DNA from: Litorimonas sp965205225
Lineage (GTDB): Bacteria > Pseudomonadota > Alphaproteobacteria > Caulobacterales > Maricaulaceae
DNA: 64,000 bases
Assembly (NCBI GenBank): GCA_965205225.1
Contig: CBDBFZ010000003.1
Span: forward strand, 1,736,001 to 1,800,000
Direction of reading: 5' to 3'
The position numbers and the translations under genes were made by a program. Numbering within the stretch: position 1 is the first letter of the stretch; every line of letters begins with the position of its first letter. The notes under the pieces are model-generated. The model did no database searches, was not told the DNA's origin, and saw only the letters and a program-made list of their open reading frames with translations. Shown here piece by piece: positions 53,021 through 62,868 of the stretch.

Positions 53021-56000
53021 TCAGATATCGAACAGCATGATATCCGCATCGAGGATGAATGACCACATCCCATCGTCAGCCGCGTAACTCCGATATTCCT
53101 CTCCATCGACATTGACACGGTCCTCTTCCGTGAAGTCGTCCATGTCGAAGCGCAGCCTGTCCGCACCATCGCCCTCAATCCAAACCGATTTCGCCGGATT
53201 GCCATTGCCCGCAAAGACAAAGTTGTCCGGGATGGTCAGTTTAGTGGTGCGGTCGGTTGTTCCGTCATTGTCATCGTCAAAGTCAGTCTGGATCAGGTTT
53301 CCGTCCGAATCATATGTGTAGGCCTCACTCCGGTCGGTTGTGCCGTCATTGTCATCGTCAAAGTCGGTCTGGATCAGATTGCCGTCCGAATCATATGTGT
53401 AGGCCTCACTCCGGTCGCGGGTGCCGTCATTGTCGTCATCGAATTCGGTCCGGATCAGATTGCCGTCCGAATCATATGTGTAGGCCTCGATCCGGTCGAA
53501 ATTGAAATCACCGTCGTCGTCGAACCCGGCCAGATTGATGATGCCGTCCGAATCATATGTGTAGACCTCGCTCCGGTCAGTGATGCCGTCATTGTCATCG
53601 TCAAAGTCGGTCAGGATCAGATTGCCGTCCGAATCATAGGTGTAGGTCTCTATCCGGTCGAAATTGAAATCACCGTCAGTGTCGAACCCGGCCCGGTCGA
53701 TGATGCCGTCATTGTCGTCATCCAGGTCGGTTCGGATCCGGTTGTTCGCCGCGTCATAAATGAAGGTCTCGGTCCGGTCAGTGGTGCCGTCCGCGTCAGT
53801 GTCGAACCAGGCCCGGTCGATCCTGCCGTCCCCAGTGTCGTCGAACCAGGTCCGGATCAGCCTGTTGTTCGCATTATAAAAGTAGTACTCAGCCCGGTCG
53901 GCCTCGCCGTCCCCGTCGTCATCGAAATTGATCCGGGACCGGGTGAAGCGCGAACTATATTCATAGGTCTCGCTCCGGTCGATAGTGCCGTCCGCGTCGT
54001 CGTCGAAACCGGTCGCGATCACCCTGCCGAGCGCATCGCGCGTGTAGGTCTCGATCCGGTCATGGGTGCCGTTCGCGTCGTCGTCGAATCGGGTCCGGAT
54101 CAGGTTGCCATCCGAATCGTAGGTATAGTTCTCGCTCCGGTCTACCCCGCCGTCCCCATCGTCGTCGAAGTCGGTCAGGATCACCCTGCCGTTCTCATCA
54201 TACCCGTAGAGTTCGTACCGGTCGCGGGTACCGTCATTGTCGTCGTCGAAACGGGTCTGGATCAGCATGTCCTGGAAATTATACTCGTATATCTCGGCCC
54301 GGTCGATGGTTCCGTCATTGTCGTCATCGAATTCGGTCCGGATCAGCTTGTCGTTCTCGTCATAGCTGTAGGTCTCAATCCGGTCGGCGGTGCCGTCCGC
54401 GTCGTCGTCGAAATCGGTCCGGGTCCGGTTGCGACTATCGTCATAGTTGTAGGTCTCGATCCGGTCGGCGGTGCCGTCATTGTCGTCGTCGAAACGGGTC
54501 TGGTTGATGGTGCCGTTCGCGTTATATGTGTAACTCTCGGTCCATTCGAAACTGAAATCACCGTCGGCGTCGAACCCGGCCCGATCAATACTGCCGTCCG
54601 CGTCATCGTCGAACCCAGTCTCGATCACCCTGCCGAGCGCATCGCGCGTGTAGGTCTCGCTCCGGTCAACGACGCCGTCCCCGTCGTCGTCGAACTCGGT
54701 CCGGATGATCCGGTTGCCGCCCTCGTTGAGCGTGTAACGCTCGCTCCGGTCGGTGGTGCCGTCCGCGTCATCGTCGAAATCGGTCCGGATCAGCTTGTTG
54801 TTCTCGTCATAGGAGTAGGTCTCGATCCGGTCGATGGTGCCGTTCGCATTGTCATCGAAACGGGTTCGGAACAGGTTGCCTCTCATACCGAATGTGTAGG
54901 TCTCGATCCGGTCGAAATTGAAATCCCCGTCGTCGTCAAACCCGGCCCGATCAATGATGCCGTCATTGTCGTCATCCAAGTCGGTCCGGATCCGGGCACC
55001 GTCCGCGGCATAAATAAAGGTCTCGGTCCGGTCAGTGGTGCCGTCCCCATCGTCATCGAACCAGGCCCGCTCGATCCTGCCGTCCCCTGTGTCGTCGAAC
55101 CAAGTCCGGATCAGCCTGTTGTTCGAATCATAAAAATAGTGCTCAGCCCGATCGGTTGTGCCGTCCCCGTCATCGTCGAAATCAGTCCGGATCCGGTTGC
55201 CGCCCTCGTTGAGCGTGTAACGCTCCCTCCGGTCGGTTGTGCCGTCCCCGTCATCGTCGAACCAGGTCCGGTCAATAGTGCCATCCCCGTCATCATCGAA
55301 CTCGGTATGGGTCAGGCTCCGGATGCCATCGTCATCATAGGTGTAGTGATCGATGCGGTCGAAATTGCCGTCATCGTCCGTATCCAGTTCCACCCGCTCC
55401 CAGCGACCGTCCGCATTCAGGTGGACCGTCCGGTCGAAATTGCCGTCATCGTCCAGGTCGACGTCCCTCCGGATCACGCGACTAGTGCCGTCATCATCAA
55501 AGGTGTAGTGATTGATCCGGTCGGGCGTGCCGTCCGCGTCATTGTCAAAGGCGATGCGGTCAATATTGCCGTCATTGTCGTCATCGAAGCGGGTCCGGAT
55601 CCGGTTGCCGTCAACGTTATAGATGTAGGCCTCGCTGCGGTCGGCTGTGCCGTCATTGTCATCGTCAAACCCGGTCGTCTGGATCAGGCCGCCGCCGTCC
55701 GAATTATAGGTGTAGGCCTCGCTGCGGTCGGCTGTGCCGTCATTGTCATCGTCAAACCCGGTCTGGATCAGGTTGCCGTCCGAATTATAGGTGTAGGCCT
55801 CGCTCCGGTCGGTTGTGCCGTCGCCGTCAGTGTCAAAGTCGGTCCGGGTCAGGCTCCGGGTGCCGTCGTCAGCAAAGCTGTAGTGATCGATCCGGTCGAT
55901 AGTGCCGTCATCGTCCGCATCCAGTTCCACCCGCTCCCAGCGACCGGCCGCATTCAGGTGGACCGTCCGGTCGATATTGCCGTCATCGTCCAGGTCAGAG

Positions 56001-59000
56001 TCCCTCCGGATCACGCGACTAGTGCCGTCGTCATCAATCGCATAGTGATTGATCCGGTCGGGTGTGCCGTCGCCGTCATCGTCAAAGGCGATCCGGTCAA
56101 TATTGCCGTCATTATCATCATCAAAGCGGGTCCGGGTCCGGTTTCCGTCAACGTCATAGATATAGGCCTCGCTCCGGTCGATGGTGCCGTCGCCGTCGGT
56201 GTCAAAGTCGCTCCGGGTCAGGCTCCGAGTGCCATCCGCAGCAAAGCTGTAGTGATCGATCCGGTCGGTTGTGCCGTCATCGTCATCGTCAAAGGCGATG
56301 CGGTCAATATTGCCGTCATTATCGTCATCAAAGCGGGTCCGGATCCGGTTGCCGTCCGAATTATAGGTGTAGAACTCGGTCCGGTCATTTGTTCCGTCAT
56401 CATCGTCGTCGAAGCGGGTCTGGTTGATATTGCCGTCCGCGTCAAAGTCGAACTCAATCCGATCGAAATTGCCGTCCGCGTCATCGTCGAAGCGGGTCCG
56501 GGTCCGGTTGCCGTCACCGTCATAGATGTAGGCCTCGCTCCGGTCGATATTGCCGTCGCCGTCATCGTCGAAGCGGGTCCGGGTCCGGTTGCCGTCACCG
56601 TCATAGATGTAGGCCTCGCTCCGGTCGATATTGCCGTCGCCGTCATCGTCGAAGCGGGTCCGGATCAGGACGCCGTCCGAATTATAGGTGTAGAACTCGG
56701 TCCGGTCGATATTGCCGTCCCCGTCATCGTCGAACTCGGTCCGGTCAATGACGCCGTCATTGTCGTCATCGACTGCGGTCCGGGTCCGGATCAGCCTGTT
56801 GTTCCTGTCATAGGAATAGGCCTCGACCCGGTCGACAACGCCGTCAAGGTCGTCGTCGAACCTGGTCAAGAACAGGTTGCCATCCGAGTCGTACCTATAG
56901 CTCTCGCTCCGGTCGGCCCCGCCGGCCCCATCGTCGTCGAAGTCGGTCCGGATCACCCTGCCGTTCCCATCATATCTGTAATTCTCGTACCGGTCGCGGG
57001 TGTCGTCATCGTCATCGTAGAAATCGATCCCGATCAACTCGCCGGTCGAATCATATAAGTAAAGTTCGTACCGGTCAGTGTCACTGTCCGCGTCGTCGTC
57101 GAAACTGGTCCGGGTCAGGAGGGTGCCGGCCGAATTATATGTGTAGGTTTCGCTCCGGTCGATAAGGGAATCATTGTCATCGTCGAACCCGGTCCGGCTC
57201 AGCCTGCCGTTTGAATCATATGCATATTCTTCGTATCGGTCGATGAAGTCGTCATCGTCGTCGTCGAAACTGGTGAAGATCCGCTGGGTGCCGCTCGGAT
57301 TATACATAGAGACCTCGTACCGGTCGATGGTGCCGTCCCCGTCATCGTCGAAGTTGGTCCGGAGCAGGTTGCCATTCGAGTTGTACATGTAGCTCTCGCT
57401 CCGGTCGGAGATGCCGTCCCCGTCGTCGTCGAACTCGATCCGGTCAATGGCGCCGTCATTGTCGTCATCGAACGCGGTCCGGGTCCAGATGCCGTTCCCG
57501 TCGAGCGTGTAGGCTTCGGTCCGGTCGGTTGTGCCATCATTGTCATCGTCAAAGTCGGTCTGGATCAGGTTGCCGTCCGAATCATAGGTGTAAGTCTCGA
57601 TCCGGTCGAAATTGAAATCCCCGTCGGCGTCGAACCCGGCCCGGTCGATGATGCCGTCATTGTCGTCATCCAGGTCGGTCCGGATCCGGGCACCGTCCGC
57701 GTCATAAATGAAGGTCTCGGTCCGGTCGATGGTGCCGTCCGCATTATCGTCGAACCCGGCCCGTTCGATCCTGCCGTCCCCTGTGTCGTCGAACCAAATT
57801 AGGTCGATGACGCCATCCCTGTTCTCGTCGAACCCGATCCGGTCGATGGTGCCGTCATTGTCGTCATCGAACCGGGTCCGGTCGATAAGGTCGTCCGAAT
57901 CATAGGTGTAGGCCTCGCTCCGGTCGGTTGTGCCGTCACCATCATCGTCGAAATCGGCCCGGATCCGTCTGCCATCCCCGTCGGGCGTGTAACGCTCGCT
58001 CCGGTCGATTGTGCCGTCCCCGTCATCGTCAAAGTCCGTCCGGTCGTCAAAGCCGTCCCCGTCATCGTCGAACCGGGTCTCGCGCAGTATGCCGTTCGAA
58101 TTATAGCTATAGGCCTCGCTCCGGTCGATATTGCCGTCCGCGTTATCGTCGAACCGGGTCCGGGACACGTTGCCGTTCACATCATACAAATAGACCTCAT
58201 TGCGGTCGGACGTGCCGTCATTGTCGTCGTCGAAATCGGTCTGACTCAGCCTGTTATTATCGTCATAGCTGTAGATCTCGCTCCGGTCGGTTGTGCCGTC
58301 ACCATCGTCGTCGAACTCGCTCCGGTCGGTTGTGCCATCATTGTCATCGTCAAAGTCGGTCTGGATCAGGTTGCCGTCCGAATCATAGGTGTAAGTCGCG
58401 ATCCGGTCGAAATTGAAATCACCGTCAGTGTCGAACCCGGCCCGGTCGATGATGCCGTCATTGTCGTCATCCAGGTCGGTCCGGATCCGGGCGCCGTCCG
58501 CGGCATAAATAAAGGTCTCGGTCCGGTCAGTGGTGCCGTCCCCATCGTCATCGAACCAGGCCCGCTCGATCCTGCCGTCCCCTGTGTCGTCGAACCAAGT
58601 CCGGATCAGCCTGTTGTTCGAATCATAAAAATAGTGCTCAGCCCGGTCGGTTGTGCCGTCCCCGTCATCGTCGAAATCAGTCCGGATCCGGTTGCCGCCC
58701 TCGTTGAGCGTGTAACGCTCCCTCCGGTCGGTTGTGCCGTCATTATTGTCGTCGAAATCGGTCTGGCTCAGCCTGTTATCATCGTCATAGCTGTAGGTCT
58801 CGCTCCGTTCGATATTGCCGTCCGCGTTATCGTCGAAATCGGTCTGGCTCAGCCTGTTATCATCGTCATAGCTGTAGGTCTCGCTCCGTTCGATCCTGCC
58901 GTCTCCGTCCTCGTCGAACTCGGCCCGATCAATTGTACCGTCGTTATCGTCGTCGAAATCGATTCGGGTCAGCATGTCCTCATCATCAACTATGGCGCGC

Positions 59001-62000
59001 CCGATCCGGTCGATGATGCCGTCCCCGTCGGCGTCGAACCCGATCCGGTCAATGGTGCCGTCATTGTCATCATCAAAGTCGATCCGGATCCGGTTGCCGT
59101 TTCCGTCATAGATATAGGCCTCGCTCCGGTCGGGAGTACCGTCGCCGTCAGTGTCGAACGCGGTCCGGGTCAGGCTCCGGGTGCCATCCGCAGCAAAGGT
59201 GTAGTGATCGATCCGGTCGATATTGCCGTCATCGTCCACATCCAGTTCCACCCGTTCCCAGCGACCGTCCGCATTCAGGTGGGCCGTCCGGTCGATATTG
59301 CCGTCATCGTCCAGGTCAAAGTCGGTCCGGGTCACGCTCCGAGTGCCGTCGTCATCAAAGGTGTAGTGATTGATCCGGTTGGGCGTGCCGTCACCGTCAT
59401 TGTCGAAGGCGATGCGGTCAATATCGCCGTCATTATCGTCATCGAACCGGGTTTGGGTCAGATTGCCGTTTCCGTCATAGATGTAGGCCTCGCTCCGGTC
59501 GATGGTGCCGTCCCCATCGGAGTCGAACCCAGTCCGAGTCAGGGAGCCGTCATTACTGATCATGTATTCCTCGATCCGGTCATAGTCGTCGTCGAACTCG
59601 GTCCGGATCAGCCTGCCACTCTCGTCGTAAGCATAGGTCTCAGTCCGGTCGATGGTACCGTCATCATTCACGTCGAACCCGGTCCGGGTCAGGCGACCAG
59701 TGCCGTCATCCGTGTAGTCCTCGACCCGTTCGGGGAAGCCGTCCGAATCATCGTCGAACCCGGCCCAGATCAACCTATCCTGCGCATCAAACGAGGAGTA
59801 CTCCCTCCGGTCGGTATTGCCGTCATCGTCGTCATCGAACGTGGTATGGGTCTGGGTGCCGTTCGCATTGTAAGTAATAAATGTGGCCTGGTCGATATTG
59901 CCGTCATTGTCGTGGTCGAACGCCATATAGGTTAGGTTGCCGTTCCCGTCATATCCGTAGGCCTCGCTCCGGTCGATGGTGCCGTCCGCGTCATCATCGA
60001 AGGTGATGAGGTCAATATTGCCGTCATTGCCGTCATCGAAACGGGTCTGGATCCGGTTGCCGTCCCCGTTATAGATGTAGGCCTCGCTCCGGTCGGTTGT
60101 GCCGTCATTGTCATCGTCGAAATCGGTCCGGATCAGCCTGTTATTATCGTCATAGCTATATTCCTCGATCCGGTCGCCAGTGAGGTCCGCATTGTCGTCG
60201 AAACGGGTCGCGATCACCCTGCCGAGCGTATCGCGCGTGTAGGTCTCGATCCGGTCAACGGCGCCGTCCCCGTCGTCGTCGAAGTCGGTCCGGATGATCC
60301 GGGTGCCGCCCTCGTTGAGCGTGTAACGCTCACTCCGGTTGGTGGTGCCGTCCGCGTCATCGTCGAAATCGGTCCGGATCAGCTTGTTGTTCTCGTCATA
60401 GGAGTAGGTCTCGATCCGGTCGATTGTGCCGTTCGCATTGTCATCGAAACGGGTTCGGAACAGGTTGCCTCTCATACCGAATGTGTAGGTCTCGATCCGG
60501 TCGAAATTGAAATCCCCGTCGTCGTCAAACCCGGCCCGATCAATGATGCCGTCATTGTCGTCATCCAAGTCGGTCCGGATCCGGGCACCGTCCGCGGCAT
60601 AAATAAAGGTCTCGGTCCGGTCGGCTGTGCCGTCGCCGTCGTCGTCAAAGCGAGTCCGGATCAGGACGCTGCCCGCATTATAGGTGTAGAATTCGGTCCG
60701 GTCGTTTGTGCCATCATCATCGTCGTCGAAGCGGGTCTGGTTGATATTGCCGTCCGCGTCAAAATCGAACTCACTCCGGTCGAAATTGCCGTCATCGTCA
60801 TCGTCAAAGCGGGTCCGGGTCCGGTTACCGTCCGAATTATAGGTGTAGAACTCGCTCCGGTCGTTTGTGCCGTCATCGTCATCGTCAAAGCGGATATGGT
60901 CGATATTGCCGTCCGCGTCAAAGTCGGTCTCACTCCGGTCGAAATTGCCGTCCGCGTCATCGTCGAAGCGGGTCCGGGTCCGGTTACCGTCCTCGTCGTA
61001 AGTATAGGCCTCGCTCCGGTCGGGAGTGCCGTCGCCGTCATCGTCAAAGGCTATGCGGTCAATATTGCCGTCATTGTCGTCATCGAACCGGGTCCGAATC
61101 CGGTTGCCGTCCGAATTATAGGTGTAGAATTCGGTCCGGTCGTTTGTGCCATCATCATCGTCGTCGAAGCGGGTCTGGTTGATATTGCCGTCCGAATTAT
61201 AGGTGTAGAATTCGGTCCGGTCGTTTGTGCCATCATCATCGTCGTCGAAGCGGGTCTGGTTGATATTGCCGTCCGCGTCAAAATCGAACTCACTCCGGTC
61301 GAAATTGCCGTCCGCGTCATCGTCGAAGCGGGTCCGGGTCCGGTTACCGTCCGAATTATAGGTGTAGAACTCGCTCCGGTCGTTTGTGCCGTCATCGTCA
61401 TCGTCAAAGCGGATATGGTCGATATTGCCGTCCGCGTTAAAGTCGGTCTCACTCCGGTCGAAATTGCCGTCCGCGTCATCGTCGAAGCGGGTCCGGGTCC
61501 GGTTACCGTCCTCGTCGTAAGTATAGGCCTCGCTCCGGTCGGGAGTGCCGTCGCCGTCATCGTCAAAGGCTATGCGGTCAATATTGCCGTCATTGTCGTC
61601 ATCGAACCGAGTCCGGGTCCGATTGCCGTCCCTGTCATAAATGTAGGTCTCGCTCCGGTCGATGGTGCCGTCACCATCGTCGTCAAAGCGAGTCCGGATC
61701 CGATTGCCGTCCGAATTATAGGTGTAGAACTCGGTCCGGTCGTTTGTGCCATCATCATCGTCGTCGAAGCGGGTCTGGTTGATATTGCCGTCCGCGTCAA
61801 AATCGAACTCACTCCGGTCGAAATTGCCGTCCGCGTCATCGTCGAAGCGGGTCCGGATCAGGCCACCGTCCGAATTATAGGTGTAGAACTCGCTCCGGTC
61901 GTTTGTGCCGTCATCGTCATCGTCAAAGCGGATATGGTCGATATTGCCGTCCGCGTCAAAGTCGGTCTTACTCCGGTCGAAATTGCCGTCCGCGTCATCG

Positions 62001-62548
62001 TCGAAGCGGGTCCGGGTCCGGTTACCGTCCTCGTCGTAAGTATAGGCCTCGCGCCGGTCGGGAGTGCCGTCGCCGTCATCGTCAAAGGCTATGCGGTCAA
62101 TATTGCCGTCATTGTCGTCATCGAACCGAGTCCGAATCCGGTTGCCGTCCCCGTCATAGATGTAGGTCTCGCTCCGGTCGATGGTGCCGTCACCATCGTC
62201 GTCAAAGCGAGTCCGGATCCGGTTGCCGTCCGAATTATAGGTGTAGAACTCGGTCCGGTCGGTTGTTCCGTCATCATCGTCGTCGAAGCGGGTCTGGTTG
62301 ATATTGCCGTCCGCCTCAAAGTCGAACTCAATCCGATCGAAATTGCCGTCCGCGTCATCATCGAAGCGGGTCCGGGTCCGGTTACCGTCCTCGTTGTAAG
62401 TATAGGCCTCGCTCCGGTCGGTTGTGCCGTCCCCATCAGTGTCAAACTCAATCCGGTCGACATTGCCGTCCCCGTCAGTGTCGATCTCGATCCGGTCGAT
62501 GGTTCCGTCCCCGTCAGTGTCGATCGGGGTCCGGATTTCTTCTGCCAT
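53021..62548 (-). CDS. Giant YD/EF-hand-loop repeat protein C
   Basis: A 3175-residue paralogue, opening MAEEIRTPIDTDGDGTIDRI. Architecture as in A and B: EF-hand-type loops and YD-like strands, with 13- and 27-residue periods. It shows local exact duplications of one 27-residue unit (61113-61274; also about 58751-58894). The middle contains a less regular stretch (about fwd 56750-57450) with strands such as LYLYDSTGELIGIDFYDDDD and EYAYDSNGRLSRTGFDDDND, closest to plain YD repeats. The ~70-residue C-terminal domain is shared with A and B, with a few substitutions. Asp-rich; no signal peptide, Cys or membrane segment noticed. Start ATG 62546-62548, GGAAGGAG upstream. It is first in transcriptional order, but each gene has its own promoter. 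Confidence 0.85.
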   Translation of the reverse strand: MAEEIRTPIDTDGDGTIDRIEIDTDGDGNVDRIEFDTDGDGTTDRSEAYTYNEDGNRTRTRFDDDADGNFDRIEFDFEADGNINQTRFDDDDDGTTDRTEFYTYNSDGNRIRTRFDDDGDGTIDRSETYIYDGDGNRIRTRFDDDNDGNIDRIAFDDDGDGTPDRREAYTYDEDGNRTRTRFDDDADGNFDRSKTDFDADGNIDHIRFDDDDDGTNDRSEFYTYNSDGGLIRTRFDDDADGNFDRSEFDFDADGNINQTRFDDDDDGTNDRTEFYTYNSDGNRIRTRFDDDGDGTIDRSETYIYDRDGNRTRTRFDDDNDGNIDRIAFDDDGDGTPDRSEAYTYDEDGNRTRTRFDDDADGNFDRSETDFNADGNIDHIRFDDDDDGTNDRSEFYTYNSDGNRTRTRFDDDADGNFDRSEFDFDADGNINQTRFDDDDDGTNDRTEFYTYNSDGNINQTRFDDDDDGTNDRTEFYTYNSDGNRIRTRFDDDNDGNIDRIAFDDDGDGTPDRSEAYTYDEDGNRTRTRFDDDADGNFDRSETDFDADGNIDHIRFDDDDDGTNDRSEFYTYNSDGNRTRTRFDDDDDGNFDRSEFDFDADGNINQTRFDDDDDGTNDRTEFYTYNAGSVLIRTRFDDDGDGTADRTETFIYAADGARIRTDLDDDNDGIIDRAGFDDDGDFNFDRIETYTFGMRGNLFRTRFDDNANGTIDRIETYSYDENNKLIRTDFDDDADGTTNRSERYTLNEGGTRIIRTDFDDDGDGAVDRIETYTRDTLGRVIATRFDDNADLTGDRIEEYSYDDNNRLIRTDFDDDNDGTTDRSEAYIYNGDGNRIQTRFDDGNDGNIDLITFDDDADGTIDRSEAYGYDGNGNLTYMAFDHDNDGNIDQATFITYNANGTQTHTTFDDDDDGNTDRREYSSFDAQDRLIWAGFDDDSDGFPERVEDYTDDGTGRLTRTGFDVNDDGTIDRTETYAYDESGRLIRTEFDDDYDRIEEYMISNDGSLTRTGFDSDGDGTIDRSEAYIYDGNGNLTQTRFDDDNDGDIDRIAFDNDGDGTPNRINHYTFDDDGTRSVTRTDFDLDDDGNIDRTAHLNADGRWERVELDVDDDGNIDRIDHYTFAADGTRSLTRTAFDTDGDGTPDRSEAYIYDGNGNRIRIDFDDDNDGTIDRIGFDADGDGIIDRIGRAIVDDEDMLTRIDFDDDNDGTIDRAEFDEDGDGRIERSETYSYDDDNRLSQTDFDDNADGNIERSETYSYDDDNRLSQTDFDDNNDGTTDRRERYTLNEGGNRIRTDFDDDGDGTTDRAEHYFYDSNNRLIRTWFDDTGDGRIERAWFDDDGDGTTDRTETFIYAADGARIRTDLDDDNDGIIDRAGFDTDGDFNFDRIATYTYDSDGNLIQTDFDDDNDGTTDRSEFDDDGDGTTDRSEIYSYDDNNRLSQTDFDDDNDGTSDRNEVYLYDVNGNVSRTRFDDNADGNIDRSEAYSYNSNGILRETRFDDDGDGFDDRTDFDDDGDGTIDRSERYTPDGDGRRIRADFDDDGDGTTDRSEAYTYDSDDLIDRTRFDDDNDGTIDRIGFDENRDGVIDLIWFDDTGDGRIERAGFDDNADGTIDRTETFIYDADGARIRTDLDDDNDGIIDRAGFDADGDFNFDRIETYTYDSDGNLIQTDFDDDNDGTTDRTEAYTLDGNGIWTRTAFDDDNDGAIDRIEFDDDGDGISDRSESYMYNSNGNLLRTNFDDDGDGTIDRYEVSMYNPSGTQRIFTSFDDDDDDFIDRYEEYAYDSNGRLSRTGFDDDNDSLIDRSETYTYNSAGTLLTRTSFDDDADSDTDRYELYLYDSTGELIGIDFYDDDDDTRDRYENYRYDGNGRVIRTDFDDDGAGGADRSESYRYDSDGNLFLTRFDDDLDGVVDRVEAYSYDRNNRLIRTRTAVDDDNDGVIDRTEFDDDGDGNIDRTEFYTYNSDGVLIRTRFDDDGDGNIDRSEAYIYDGDGNRTRTRFDDDGDGNIDRSEAYIYDGDGNRTRTRFDDDADGNFDRIEFDFDADGNINQTRFDDDDDGTNDRTEFYTYNSDGNRIRTRFDDDNDGNIDRIAFDDDDDGTTDRIDHYSFAADGTRSLTRSDFDTDGDGTIDRSEAYIYDVDGNRTRTRFDDDNDGNIDRIAFDDDGDGTPDRINHYAIDDDGTSRVIRRDSDLDDDGNIDRTVHLNAAGRWERVELDADDDGTIDRIDHYSFADDGTRSLTRTDFDTDGDGTTDRSEAYTYNSDGNLIQTGFDDDNDGTADRSEAYTYNSDGGGLIQTTGFDDDNDGTADRSEAYIYNVDGNRIRTRFDDDNDGNIDRIAFDNDADGTPDRINHYTFDDDGTSRVIRRDVDLDDDGNFDRTVHLNADGRWERVELDTDDDGNFDRIDHYTYDDDGIRSLTHTEFDDDGDGTIDRTWFDDDGDGTTDRRERYTLNEGGNRIRTDFDDDGDGTTDRAEHYFYDSNNRLIRTWFDDTGDGRIERAWFDDDGDGTTDRTETFIYAADGARIRTDLDDDNDGIIDRAGFDDDGDFNFDRIETYTFGMRGNLFRTRFDDNANGTIDRIETYSYDENNKLIRTDFDDDADGTTDRSERYTLNEGGNRIIRTEFDDDGDGVVDRSETYTRDALGRVIETGFDDDADGSIDRAGFDADGDFSFEWTESYTYNANGTINQTRFDDDNDGTADRIETYNYDDSRNRTRTDFDDDADGTADRIETYSYDENDKLIRTEFDDDNDGTIDRAEIYEYNFQDMLIQTRFDDDNDGTRDRYELYGYDENGRVILTDFDDDGDGGVDRSENYTYDSDGNLIRTRFDDDANGTHDRIETYTRDALGRVIATGFDDDADGTIDRSETYEYSSRFTRSRINFDDDGDGEADRAEYYFYNANNRLIRTWFDDTGDGRIDRAWFDTDADGTTDRTETFIYDAANNRIRTDLDDDNDGIIDRAGFDTDGDFNFDRIETYTYDSDGNLILTDFDDDNDGITDRSEVYTYDSDGIINLAGFDDDGDFNFDRIEAYTYDSDGNLIRTEFDDDNDGTRDRSEAYTYDSDGNLIQTDFDDDNDGTTDRSEAYTYDSDGNLIQTDFDDDNDGTTDRTTKLTIPDNFVFAGNGNPAKSVWIEGDGADRLRFDMDDFTEEDRVNVDGEEYRSYAADDGMWSFILDADIMLFDI
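58751..58894 (-). repeat. 81-bp tandem duplication in giant gene C
   Basis: The word GTCGAAATCGGTCTGGCTCA occurs at 58751 and again at 58832, 81 bases on; about the first 63 bases of the two units are identical and the rest diverges. It is one 27-residue protein unit. Confidence 0.8.
61113..61274 (-). repeat. Exact 2 x 81-bp tandem duplication in giant gene C
   Basis: Bases 61113-61193 and 61194-61274 are identical by direct reading. The protein shows two identical 27-residue units (NINQTRFDDDDDGTNDRTEF followed by YTYNSDG, twice). This looks like a very recent unit gain. Confidence 0.9.
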
Positions 62549-62562
62549 TGTCTGTTCTCCTT

Positions 62563-62574
62563 CCCGTATGCGGG
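62563..62574 (-). promoter_or_regulatory. Shine-Dalgarno-adjacent hairpin of giant gene C
   Basis: Minus strand CCCGCATACGGG, a perfect 4-bp stem and four-base loop, directly followed by AAGGAG. Relative to A and B, where the fourth pair is G-U, the pair here is G-C, so pairing is kept. Confidence 0.5.
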
Positions 62575-62711
62575 CTCGAAGCCATGTTGGATTGCAATTT
62601 ACGCCGCATTTCCCAAGCGGCATGCTGTTTGACGGTAACATCGCCTGATGTTGCCCGTTTAAAAAGCACTGTGGGCCAATAAGCTACGCATTCTGACACA
62701 TCAGCGCATCC

Positions 62712-62740
62712 ATTCTAACATAGTCGCCCAGTATTGCCAA
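62712..62740 (-). promoter_or_regulatory. Sigma70-type promoter of giant gene C
   Basis: Minus strand: TTGGCA (62740-62735), 17-base spacer, TAGAAT (62717-62712). Spacer bases differ from A and B at a few positions while both boxes are unchanged. Confidence 0.65.
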
Positions 62741-62868
62741 ATTGTTTGTAGCGACAGTTGTTTTGCCGTTTTGGTTGGTCAGGGTTGCGGCTTGTTAGGG
62801 CTACGGGTTGAAAGCGATGGCGTGGAAGCACTCAATAATATGCTGATCCTTGCCACTGAGACAATGAT

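Larger units (their letters stand above)
62549..62868 (-). promoter_or_regulatory. Upstream region of giant gene C
   Basis: A 320-base gene-free interval. Bases 62549-62826 match the upstream regions of A and B; from 62827 the sequence is unique, so this is the edge of the duplicated unit. It holds the promoter and leader described separately. Confidence 0.7.

Noticed and set aside
36297..62548. Classical Rhs/contact-dependent toxin with a polymorphic C-terminal toxin
   Set aside because: YD-like strands are present, but the Rhs core motif before the toxin is absent and the C-terminal domain is the same in all three copies, not variable; no small immunity gene follows any copy.
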